From: a virus
Virus record (IMG/VR): IMGVR_UViG_3300045284_000012
Coordinates: 1 to 27,865 of that record
Length of the DNA: 27,865 bases
Reading direction: 5' to 3' (one strand)
Both the position numbers and the translations under genes were made by a program. Shown here piece after piece: positions 9,113-13,121 of the stretch (positions are counted from its first letter, which is position 1; each line of letters opens with the position of its first letter). The notes beneath the pieces are model-generated. The model had not been told where the DNA came from. It searched no databases and was given only the letters and a program-made list of their open reading frames with translations.

Positions 9113-9984
9113 TGCCAGCAGCTATCGATCGCAACCAGATGGCTCAGGAGTACGGCCTAACCCTTGGCATGCTTGATGCCTATCCTGAACTGAAGGATCT
9201 GTTCAACAAGGCCATCGATGGAACCTGGACTCCGGAGAAGTTCCAGGCAGAGTTCCGCAATACTAACTTCTGGAAGAGTCAGTCTGACCAGACTCGCAAG
9301 ATGGCTATCATGATGTACACTGACCCAGCTTCATACTCGAAGCTGTGGGGTGACACTCAGAACCATGTCATTCAGATGATGGCAGATATGGGAGCCAGCA
9401 CTCAGAACTGGGGATGGACTCAGCAGGTAGCCGGGAAGATTATCTTCCAGGGTTACAACGATGAGCAGGCTCGCCATGAGATCGGTCAGTATGTAGTCTT
9501 CGACAATCAGGGTCTTGCTGGTGGCAAGGCTGGGCAGACTCAGCAGAACCTTCAGGCCTATGCTTACAGCATGGGAGTCCAAAATGGAAACTACTGGATC
9601 GCGAACGCCGTAAGGGCGGTCGCTTCTGGAACCAAGAGTGAGCAGGATTTCAAGAACGAGATCATGGGCCAGGCAGTTGCAGCCTTCCCTCAGTATGAGA
9701 AGCAGCTGCGAGCCGGAAGCTCGCTGCAAGATCTAGCCCAGCCTTACGCTCAGAGCATGGCTCAGGTTCTAGAGCTTCCGCCCGGTCAAGTGAACATGTT
9801 CGATCCAACCATTCGCAAGGCAATGAGCTACAAGGATAGTGCTGGACAGGCCGCACCACAGCCTCTCTGGGATTTCCAGAACTCCCTTCGCAAGGATCCG
9901 CGATGGGCCAAGACACAGAACGCGCAGGATGCAGCCATGGGAACTGCCCATAAGATCCTCTCGGAGTTTGGAGTAGTCTCCTGA
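9112..9984 (+). CDS. Internal virion protein, paralogue of the NlpC/P60 protein's C-terminal domain (290 aa)
   Basis: The ATG at 9112 overlaps the previous stop and is preferred over upstream in-frame codons that lie inside the preceding gene. The sequence is related over nearly its full length to residues 145-432 of the preceding protein. Compare DGTWTPEKFQAEFRNTNFW at 36-54, the repeated YAYSMGV/YADSMGV motif, PQYEKQLRAGSSLQDLAQPY and the terminal DPRWAKTQNAQ. It lacks the peptidase. The pair looks like a tandem duplication in which one copy carries the enzyme. It is probably helical and packaged in the capsid or the ejected core, which is inference. Confidence 0.7.
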   Translation: MPAAIDRNQMAQEYGLTLGMLDAYPELKDLFNKAIDGTWTPEKFQAEFRNTNFWKSQSDQTRKMAIMMYTDPASYSKLWGDTQNHVIQMMADMGASTQNWGWTQQVAGKIIFQGYNDEQARHEIGQYVVFDNQGLAGGKAGQTQQNLQAYAYSMGVQNGNYWIANAVRAVASGTKSEQDFKNEIMGQAVAAFPQYEKQLRAGSSLQDLAQPYAQSMAQVLELPPGQVNMFDPTIRKAMSYKDSAGQAAPQPLWDFQNSLRKDPRWAKTQNAQDAAMGTAHKILSEFGVVS

Positions 9985-10841
9985 TGGCAGACATCATGAA
10001 CAACCTGACCGGTACGCAGCGAGACGCTTTCGAGCTGCTGAATAACCTGTTCACTGGATACGGTCTTGGTACTCTCGCACCCAAGATTGCCGAGTACATC
10101 CAGAATGGCTATAGTGCTGACACGATCAGCGTGGTCCTTCAGCAGACTCCAGAGTTCAAGCAGCGATTCGCTGGCAATGAGATCCGTAGGCAGAAGGGCC
10201 TTCCGGTTCTATCCCCGGCCGAGTATCTTTCAACTGAGTCAAGCTATCGCCAGATCATGCGACAGTCTGGCATGCCTGAAGGGTTCTATGACCAGCCTTC
10301 TGACTTCACTGACTTCATTTCAAAGGATGTTAGTCCTACTGAACTAAAGCAGCGAGTAGACCTAGCGACTCAGGCGAGTGCTCTAGCACCGCCGGAGACC
10401 AAGCAGGCACTCAATCAGCTGTATGGAATCACTGACGCAAGTCTAGCTTCCTACTTCCTTGACGAGGATCGAGCACTTCCAGTCCTTCAGAAGCAGGCAG
10501 CCTCTGCCGCTATCGGCGCAGAGGCACTCAAGCGAGGACTGAAGATCTCTGGCAAGGTTGAGGACTATGCACTTGCTGGAGTATCTGCCACTCAGGCTGC
10601 TCAGGTCTATGGTCAGATTGCTCAGCAGCTTCCAACATACGAGACCATCGGTCATCAGTATGGTGAGGAAGTCAACCAGGGAACCTTCGAGCAGGCCGCC
10701 TTCGGAGGCGGCGTTGGTACTGGCCAGGAAGACGCACAGGTTCGACTGAATCGACTGGCAAGCTGGAACCGTGCCAATGCTACTGGTGCCATCGGTGGAG
10801 CAAAGCAGGGACTTGCGCGAACTACTGCAGGTACTGTATAG
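9984..10841 (+). CDS. Probable internal virion protein, last gene before the tRNA array (285 aa)
   Basis: The ATG overlaps the previous stop. The N-terminal third is helical. It contains NGYSADTISVVLQQTPEFKQ, which resembles in pattern the W-T-P-x-x-F...L.NT.FW motif of the two preceding proteins and may be a distant relative. The middle includes SAEYLSTESSYRQ-like text (PAEYLSTESSYRQIMRQSGM) and a Phe/Asp-rich stretch. The C-terminal half is Ala/Gln-rich, ending in a Gly- and Asn-rich basic tail. No enzyme motif is visible. Translation coupling to the two paralogues argues for a shared complex. The gene ends 34 bases before the first tRNA, with only a weak hairpin between. Confidence 0.6.
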   Translation: MADIMNNLTGTQRDAFELLNNLFTGYGLGTLAPKIAEYIQNGYSADTISVVLQQTPEFKQRFAGNEIRRQKGLPVLSPAEYLSTESSYRQIMRQSGMPEGFYDQPSDFTDFISKDVSPTELKQRVDLATQASALAPPETKQALNQLYGITDASLASYFLDEDRALPVLQKQAASAAIGAEALKRGLKISGKVEDYALAGVSATQAAQVYGQIAQQLPTYETIGHQYGEEVNQGTFEQAAFGGGVGTGQEDAQVRLNRLASWNRANATGAIGGAKQGLARTTAGTV

Positions 10842-10848
10842 TTGAAGT

Positions 10849-10873
10849 GAGGGGCAAACATGTCCCTCCTTCT
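10849..10873 (+). other. Weak hairpin between the internal-protein operon and the tRNA array
   Basis: A six-pair stem (GAGGGG with TCCCTC, one G-U pair) encloses an 8-base loop and is followed by CTTCT. It is the only structure in the 33-base gap before the first tRNA. It has no T-tract, so it may be a processing or pause site rather than a terminator, leaving the tRNAs co-transcribed with the upstream genes. Confidence 0.25.
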
Positions 10874-10874
10874 A

Positions 10875-10947
10875 TCTCGCGTTAGTGTAACGGTAGCACG
10901 CCACATTTGGGATGTGGTTGTCCGGGTTCGAATCCCGGGTGTGAGAC
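10875..10947 (+). tRNA. tRNA-Pro (UGG)
   Basis: Cloverleaf visible: acceptor TCTCGCG with TGTGAGA (two G-U pairs), anticodon stem CCACA/TGTGG around the loop TTTGGGA (anticodon TGG, reads CCA), and T-arm with TTCGAAT. No CCA is encoded. It is the first gene of the array. Confidence 0.85.
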
Positions 10948-11018
10948 TGGGTAAAGCGCTGGTTGTGCTGGCGGGCCTGTAAAGCCCTACCATCTGAGTT
11001 CGAATCTCAGTTACCTAA
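10948..11018 (+). tRNA. tRNA-Tyr (GUA)
   Basis: Acceptor TGGGTAA pairs with TTACCTA, the anticodon loop is CTGTAAA (GTA), and the T-arm is CTGAG/CTCAG. The variable loop is only five bases (ACCAT), whereas bacterial tRNA-Tyr normally has a long variable arm. The D-arm is irregular. No CCA is encoded. Confidence 0.75.
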
Positions 11019-11019
11019 T

Positions 11020-11092
11020 CGACATGTAGCTCAGTGGATAGAGCAGCGGCCTACGAAGCCGCGTGTCAGGGGTTCGAATCCCTTCTTGTCGA
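11020..11092 (+). tRNA. tRNA-Arg (ACG)
   Basis: Acceptor CGACATG/CTTGTCG has one T-T mismatch. The anticodon stem GCGGC/GCCGC surrounds the loop CTACGAA (ACG). Reading CGC and CGA would need A34-to-inosine editing, normally by host TadA. The T-loop is TTCGAAT. Confidence 0.9.
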
Positions 11093-11093
11093 C

Positions 11094-11165
11094 TGCAGGA
11101 TGGTGGAGCGGTACCATACTGGCCTCATAAGCCATGTGACACGGGTTCGAATCCCGTTCCTGCCA
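11094..11165 (+). tRNA. tRNA-Met (CAU), initiator-like or Ile2-like not resolved
   Basis: Acceptor TGCAGGA/TCCTGCC pairs at six positions with an unpaired T-C at 1-72. An unpaired 1-72 is a feature of bacterial initiator tRNA. The anticodon loop is CTCATAA (CAT). The three pairs next to the loop are G-C, as in initiators, but are not the canonical GGG/CCC. A lysidine-modified tRNA-Ile cannot be excluded. Confidence 0.8.
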
Positions 11166-11169
11166 CTAT

Positions 11170-11240
11170 GATGAGGGGCCGTTCGGAACGGATTCAGTCT
11201 GCAAAACTGAACTAAGTGGGTTCAACTCCCACCTTCGTCT
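11170..11240 (+). tRNA. tRNA-Cys (GCA)
   Basis: Acceptor GATGAGG/CTTCGTC contains two wobble pairs. The anticodon stem TCAGT/ACTGA surrounds the loop CTGCAAA (GCA). The T-arm GTGGG/CCCAC has the loop TTCAACT. Confidence 0.85.
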
Positions 11241-11244
11241 CGAT

Positions 11245-11327
11245 GGAAGTGCTACCATAGGTGTGGCAAGCTGTCTAGAAAACAGTGGGGTGTGAAAGCC
11301 TTGGGGGTTCGAATCCCTCCGCTTCCG
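11245..11327 (+). tRNA. tRNA-Ser (AGA)
   Basis: Acceptor GGAAGTG/CGCTTCC, anticodon loop CTAGAAA (AGA), a long class II variable arm (about 17 bases), and T-loop TTCGAAT. The AGA anticodon is unusual: bacteria normally read UCN serine codons with GGA, TGA or CGA. A34 would read UCU only, or more if edited to inosine. Confidence 0.85.
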
Positions 11328-11333
11328 CTTGTT

Positions 11334-11416
11334 GGAGAGTAACCGAATGGCTAGGACCCTCGCTGCTAACGAGGTAAGCTGTAACAGGCGCGAAGGTTCG
11401 ATTCCTTCACTCTCCG
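11334..11416 (+). tRNA. tRNA-Ser (GCU)
   Basis: Perfect acceptor GGAGAGT/ACTCTCC, anticodon stem CCTCG/CGAGG around CTGCTAA (GCT), a long class II variable arm, and T-loop TTCGATT. This is a well-formed gene reading AGC/AGU. Confidence 0.92.
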
Positions 11417-11421
11417 CTCTA

Positions 11422-11493
11422 TGGAGTGTAGCTCAGTGGCAGAGCAGGAAGCTGTTAACTTCTTGGTCGTAGGTTCGAATCCTACCATTCCAG
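11422..11493 (+). tRNA. tRNA-Asn (GUU)
   Basis: Acceptor TGGAGTG/CATTCCA (one wobble), canonical TAGCTCAGTGG D-arm, anticodon loop CTGTTAA (GTT), T-arm GTAGG/CCTAC, discriminator G. Confidence 0.92.
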
Positions 11494-11495
11494 CT

Positions 11496-11568
11496 TTGGA
11501 TGTAGCTCAACGGTTAGAGCATTGGTCTGATACACCATGTGCAGTGGGTTCGACTCCCATCATCCAAA
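11496..11568 (+). tRNA. tRNA-Ile (GAU)
   Basis: Perfect acceptor TTGGATG/CATCCAA, anticodon stem with four pairs plus a T-T mismatch around CTGATAC (GAT), T-loop TTCGACT. This is a typical AUC/AUU-reading isoleucine tRNA. Confidence 0.9.
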
Positions 11569-11570
11569 CT

Positions 11571-11645
11571 ACGGTGATAGTTCCAAATGGCCTAGGACGC
11601 CGCCCCCGAAGGGCGGAGATGCAGGTTCGAATCCTGCTCACCCGA
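11571..11645 (+). tRNA. Atypical tRNA, isotype unclear (loop CCCGAAG)
   Basis: Good T-arm (GCAGG/CCTGC, TTCGAAT) and a strong GC-rich anticodon stem CCGCC/GGCGG. The acceptor pairs at only five of seven positions, with both top pairs mismatched. The seven-base anticodon loop is CCCGAAG, giving CGA by position (nominally Ser), but with C instead of U at 33 and a short variable loop unlike Ser. It is either a decaying tRNA or one altered in the anticodon loop. Confidence 0.6.
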
Positions 11646-11651
11646 ACACTT

Positions 11652-11723
11652 ACCTTGCTAGCTCACTGGTAGAGCTCCGGCCTGAAAACCCGGGACGACG
11701 TGGTTCGATTCCACGGCTTGGTA
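11652..11723 (+). tRNA. tRNA-Phe (GAA)
   Basis: Anticodon loop CTGAAAA (GAA) with stem CCGGC/CCCGG (one C-C mismatch), T-arm CGTGG/CCACG, D-arm TAGCTCACTGGTAGAGC. The acceptor ACCTTGC/GCTTGGT has two T-T mismatches in the middle. Discriminator A. Confidence 0.82.
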
Positions 11724-11725
11724 CT

Positions 11726-11746
11726 TTTGAACTCTATGAGTTCAAA
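11726..11746 (+). other. Perfect 9-bp hairpin with TAT loop inside the tRNA array
   Basis: The arms TTTGAACTC and GAGTTCAAA are perfect complements around TAT. It lies directly after the tRNA-Phe 3' end. It is not followed by a T-tract, so it is more likely an RNA processing or stability element, or a protein site, than a terminator. Confidence 0.55.
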
Positions 11747-11750
11747 TGAT

Positions 11751-11766
11751 TCGTGACTAGTCACGA
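11751..11766. other. Perfect 16-bp palindrome TCGTGACTAGTCACGA
   Basis: The sequence reads identically on both strands and sits five bases after the preceding hairpin and six bases before tRNA-Lys. As DNA it has the form of a dimeric regulator site. As RNA it could fold only with a very tight loop. Together the two elements fill the largest gap between tRNAs in the first half of the array. Confidence 0.5.
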
Positions 11767-11772
11767 CACTTT

Positions 11773-11845
11773 GCCCCCTTGGCGTTAATGGTAGCGTACC
11801 GGACTCTTAATCCGTGTGGTGTAGGTTCGAATCCTACAGGCGGCA
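11773..11845 (+). tRNA. tRNA-Lys (CUU)
   Basis: Acceptor GCCCCCT/AGGCGGC has one C-C mismatch. The anticodon loop is CTCTTAA (CTT, reads AAG). The T-arm GTAGG/CCTAC has TTCGAAT, and the discriminator is A. AAG is the lysine codon used almost exclusively in the neighbouring virion genes. Confidence 0.88.
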
Positions 11846-11847
11846 CA

Positions 11848-11918
11848 CATAGGGTTGGTGTATGGCTGCACGCCGGACCGTAACTCCGGAGGCTAGGGTT
11901 CGATTCCCGACCTGGTGA
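11848..11918 (+). tRNA. Atypical tRNA, Tyr-like by position (loop CCGTAAC)
   Basis: The anticodon stem CCGGA/TCCGG is perfect, but the loop CCGTAAC has C instead of U at position 33. The triplet by position is GTA, which would duplicate tRNA-Tyr. The acceptor CATAGGG/CCTGGTG has one mismatch and two wobbles, and the T-stem one mismatch. The isotype is uncertain. It may be a degenerating gene or one with a deliberately altered loop. Confidence 0.6.
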
Positions 11919-11920
11919 GA

Positions 11921-11993
11921 CCTGATTCGCATAACGTTCAATGCGACCCACGGACGCGTGGGGAGATCCGAGGTTCAAGTCCTTGGCTCAGGC
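11921..11993 (+). tRNA. Degenerate tRNA or tRNA-like element (6-base anticodon loop)
   Basis: T-arm CGAGG/CCTTG with TTCAAGT and D-stem GCAT/ATGC are present. Acceptor CCTGATT/GCTCAGG has one mismatch. The anticodon arm CCCAC/GTGGG encloses only six bases (GGACGC), so no anticodon can be assigned with confidence. It is probably a pseudo-tRNA. Confidence 0.5.
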
Positions 11994-12003
11994 GACATTC
12001 TTT

Positions 12004-12075
12004 CTCGCACTAGCTCAATGGACAGAGCTGCCGCCTCCTAAGCGGCAGATACAGGTTCGAGTCCTGTGTGTGAGA
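12004..12075 (+). tRNA. tRNA-Arg (CCU)
   Basis: Acceptor CTCGCAC/GTGTGAG (one wobble), anticodon stem GCCGC/GCGGC around CTCCTAA (CCT, reads AGG), T-arm ACAGG/CCTGT. AGG is common in the phage's virion genes and rare in high-GC actinobacteria, so this tRNA may meet a real codon demand. Confidence 0.92.
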
Positions 12076-12079
12076 CTTT

Positions 12080-12150
12080 GCCCTGTTAGCTCAACGGAAG
12101 AGCTTCTGTTTAGTAATCAGAGGATGAGGGTTCGATTCCTTCATGGGGCT
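12080..12150 (+). tRNA. tRNA-Thr (AGU)
   Basis: Acceptor GCCCTGT/ATGGGGC (two wobbles), D-arm TAGCTCAACGG, anticodon loop TTAGTAA (AGT) with a T-T closing mismatch, T-loop TTCGATT. An A34 threonine anticodon is unusual in bacteria, which use GGT, TGT and CGT. Confidence 0.85.
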
Positions 12151-12157
12151 CTTGCAA

Positions 12158-12229
12158 TGGTCAGTAGTTCAGTGGAAGAACGGCACTCTTACAAAGTGCA
12201 TGTGGGGAGTTCGATTCTCTCCTGACCAA
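12158..12229 (+). tRNA. tRNA-Val (UAC)
   Basis: Perfect acceptor TGGTCAG/CTGACCA, anticodon stem GCACT/AGTGC around CTTACAA (TAC), T-loop TTCGATT. The CCA at the end belongs to the acceptor stem itself, so no separate CCA tail is encoded. Confidence 0.92.
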
Positions 12230-12230
12230 C

Positions 12231-12302
12231 TGGGAAGTAGCTCAACGGTAGAGCAGTGGTCTCCAAAGCCACGTGTTGCAGGTTCGAATCCTGTCTTCCT
12301 TG
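12231..12302 (+). tRNA. tRNA-Trp (CCA)
   Basis: Acceptor TGGGAAG/CTTCCTT pairs at six positions (1-72 T-T), anticodon stem GTGGT/GCCAC around CTCCAAA (CCA), T-arm GCAGG/CCTGT, discriminator G as expected for bacterial tRNA-Trp. Confidence 0.9.
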
Positions 12303-12303
12303 C

Positions 12304-12376
12304 GGATCCTTAGCCCAATGGCAGAGGCGCTAGTCTTAGGAACTAGTCAGTGTCAGTTCGAATCTGACAGGATCTA
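12304..12376 (+). tRNA. tRNA-Leu (UAG), short variable loop
   Basis: Acceptor GGATCCT/AGGATCT (one wobble), anticodon stem CTAGT/ACTAG around CTTAGGA (TAG, reads CUA), G at 37 as in other Leu-UAG tRNAs, T-arm GTCAG/CTGAC. The variable loop is five bases, whereas tRNA-Leu is normally class II with a long arm. This is the only Leu tRNA in the array. Confidence 0.82.
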
Positions 12377-12378
12377 CT

Positions 12379-12449
12379 GTGGTCATAGTGTATAGCTAAC
12401 ACTCCAGGATGTGACCCTGGCGAAGTGGGTTGGAGTCCCACTGATCACC
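12379..12449 (+). tRNA. tRNA-His (GUG)
   Basis: Acceptor GTGGTCA/TGATCAC (one wobble), anticodon stem CCAGG/CCTGG around ATGTGAC (GTG), and discriminator C, the histidine identity base. The T-loop TTGGAGT departs from the usual TTCRANT. Confidence 0.88.
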
Positions 12450-12463
12450 CCACTTGCGCAGCC

Positions 12464-12480
12464 GACGATCATAGATCGTC
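12464..12480 (+). other. Perfect 7-bp hairpin with ATA loop between tRNA-His and tRNA-Gln
   Basis: GACGATC and GATCGTC are perfect complements around ATA. Like the hairpin after tRNA-Phe it has a three-base A/T loop and no T-tract, which suggests a shared processing or spacer role in the precursor RNA. Confidence 0.5.
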
Positions 12481-12485
12481 AACCA

Positions 12486-12557
12486 TACCCTTTGGTGTAA
12501 CTGGTAGCACGACAGGCTCTGAACCTGTCGGTTGAGGTTCGAATCCTTGAGGGGTAG
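12486..12557 (+). tRNA. tRNA-Gln (CUG)
   Basis: Acceptor TACCCTT/AGGGGTA (one wobble), anticodon stem ACAGG/CCTGT around CTCTGAA (CTG, reads CAG), discriminator G. CAG is the dominant Gln codon in the structural genes. Its 3' end directly abuts the permuted element that follows. Confidence 0.9.
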
Positions 12558-12639
12558 CGAGTACGGAGGACAGGTTCAAATCCTGCTCCCGGCCTTCATG
12601 CTGGGATTGGTGTAACGGCAGCACACCGTACGAGAATTT
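12558..12639 (+). tRNA. Circularly permuted tRNA gene: 3' half followed by 5' half
   Basis: The first part (12562-12594) is a tRNA 3' half: TACGG (anticodon stem), a short variable loop, ACAGG-TTCAAAT-CCTGC (T-arm, one mismatch), TCCCGGC and discriminator C. After five bases (TTCAT) comes a 5' half (12600-12630): GCTGGGA, then TTGGTG...CAC (D-arm), then CCGTA. In the normal order GCTGGGA pairs with TCCCGGC at 7/7 (one wobble) and CCGTA with TACGG at 5/5. Both broken ends carry CGAG, so the break lies in the anticodon loop and the anticodon is not readable. Either it is a functional permuted or split tRNA, or the remnant of a deletion between tandem copies. Chance pairing of both stems is unlikely. 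Confidence 0.7.
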
Positions 12640-12712
12640 GGGGATGTAGCTCCAATGGTAGAGCAACAGTTTTGCAAACTGAAGGCTGTCGGTTCGAATC
12701 CGACCTTCTCCA
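12640..12712 (+). tRNA. tRNA-Ala (UGC)
   Basis: Acceptor GGGGATG/CTTCTCC (one wobble, one mismatch), D-arm TAGCTCCAATGGTAGAGC, anticodon loop TTTGCAA (TGC), T-arm GTCGG/CCGAC. It begins directly after the 5' half of the permuted element. Confidence 0.9.
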
Positions 12713-12713
12713 C

Positions 12714-12784
12714 GGTCCACTGATGTAACGGTAGCCTACTTGACTCTCAATCAAGCAGAGAGGGTTCAACTCCCTCGTGGACTA
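12714..12784 (+). tRNA. tRNA-Glu (CUC)
   Basis: Acceptor GGTCCAC/GTGGACT (one wobble), perfect anticodon stem CTTGA/TCAAG around CTCTCAA (CTC, reads GAG), T-arm GAGGG/CCCTC with TTCAACT. GAG is the main Glu codon in the virion genes. Confidence 0.9.
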
Positions 12785-12791
12785 CGAAAAT

Positions 12792-12845
12792 GGCAGGAGA
12801 TAGCTACCTGTCATGGGGCGGGATTCATGACCCGCCCTGCCTGCC
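12792..12845 (+). other. Structured RNA element with alternative hairpins between tRNA-Glu and tRNA-Gly
   Basis: A strong 7-bp stem GGGCGGG/CCCGCCC (12815-12821, 12830-12836) encloses ATTCATGA. The flanking GGCAGG at 12792 can pair either with CCTGTC at 12807 (small upstream hairpin) or with CCTGCC at 12840 (enclosing the strong stem). The last pairing overlaps the first bases of tRNA-Gly. The CAT-containing loop recalls a Met anticodon arm, but no T-arm is present and the loop has eight bases, so it is not a normal tRNA. It could be a tRNA remnant or a processing switch. Confidence 0.45.
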
Positions 12846-12914
12846 CTACTCATCTAACGGCAAAGATACCTGTCTTCCAAACAGGACATCGGGGTTCGAT
12901 TCCCCGGTGGGGCT
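12843..12914 (+). tRNA. tRNA-Gly (UCC)
   Basis: Acceptor GCCCTAC/GTGGGGC (one wobble), anticodon stem CCTGT/ACAGG around CTTCCAA (TCC), T-arm CGGGG/CCCCG with TTCGATT, discriminator T. Confidence 0.92.
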
Positions 12915-12927
12915 CGCTGTATAACTT

Positions 12928-12998
12928 GGTCCACTCTTCTAAGGGTAGGAAGCTAGCTTGTCACGCTAGTAATCGGAGTTCAATTCTCCGGTGGATCG
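12928..12998 (+). tRNA. tRNA-Asp (GUC)
   Basis: Acceptor GGTCCAC/GTGGATC (one wobble), perfect anticodon stem CTAGC/GCTAG around TTGTCAC (GTC), T-arm CGGAG/CTCCG, discriminator G as in bacterial tRNA-Asp. It is the last tRNA of the array. Confidence 0.9.
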
Positions 12999-13054
12999 CC
13001 AGACAACAGACCGACTGGCCCTGTTGCTGTACTGAAGTCCAGTAGAATGAGTCT

Positions 13055-13080
13055 AGGCCCAGCTCCCCGGCTGGGCCTTT
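13055..13080 (+). terminator. Intrinsic terminator ending the tRNA array
   Basis: A perfect 9-bp stem AGGCCCAGC/GCTGGGCCT with a six-base loop is followed by TT. It lies 57 bases after tRNA-Asp and about 40 bases before the scaffold ribosome site. It separates the tRNA transcript from the capsid genes, which then need their own promoter or read-through. I see no convincing -35/-10 pair in the 40 bases after it. Confidence 0.8.
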
Positions 13081-13121
13081 AGCATTCGCCACACATCCAA
13101 TGAATCAAGGGAGAAGTCGTC

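Noticed and set aside
10875-12998. CRISPR-like array, because of regularly repeated TTCGAAT motifs
   Set aside because: The repeats are tRNA T-loops in genes with distinct anticodons and stems, not identical repeats with spacers.
11421-13045. Several open frames of 60-100 aa across the tRNA array on both strands
   Set aside because: Their translations follow repeated tRNA T-arm and D-arm sequence. They arise from the tRNA genes and are not proteins.
13020-13050. Promoter with TTGCTG and TAGAAT before the capsid genes
   Set aside because: The spacing is only 13 bases and it lies upstream of the terminator, so it is unlikely to be functional.
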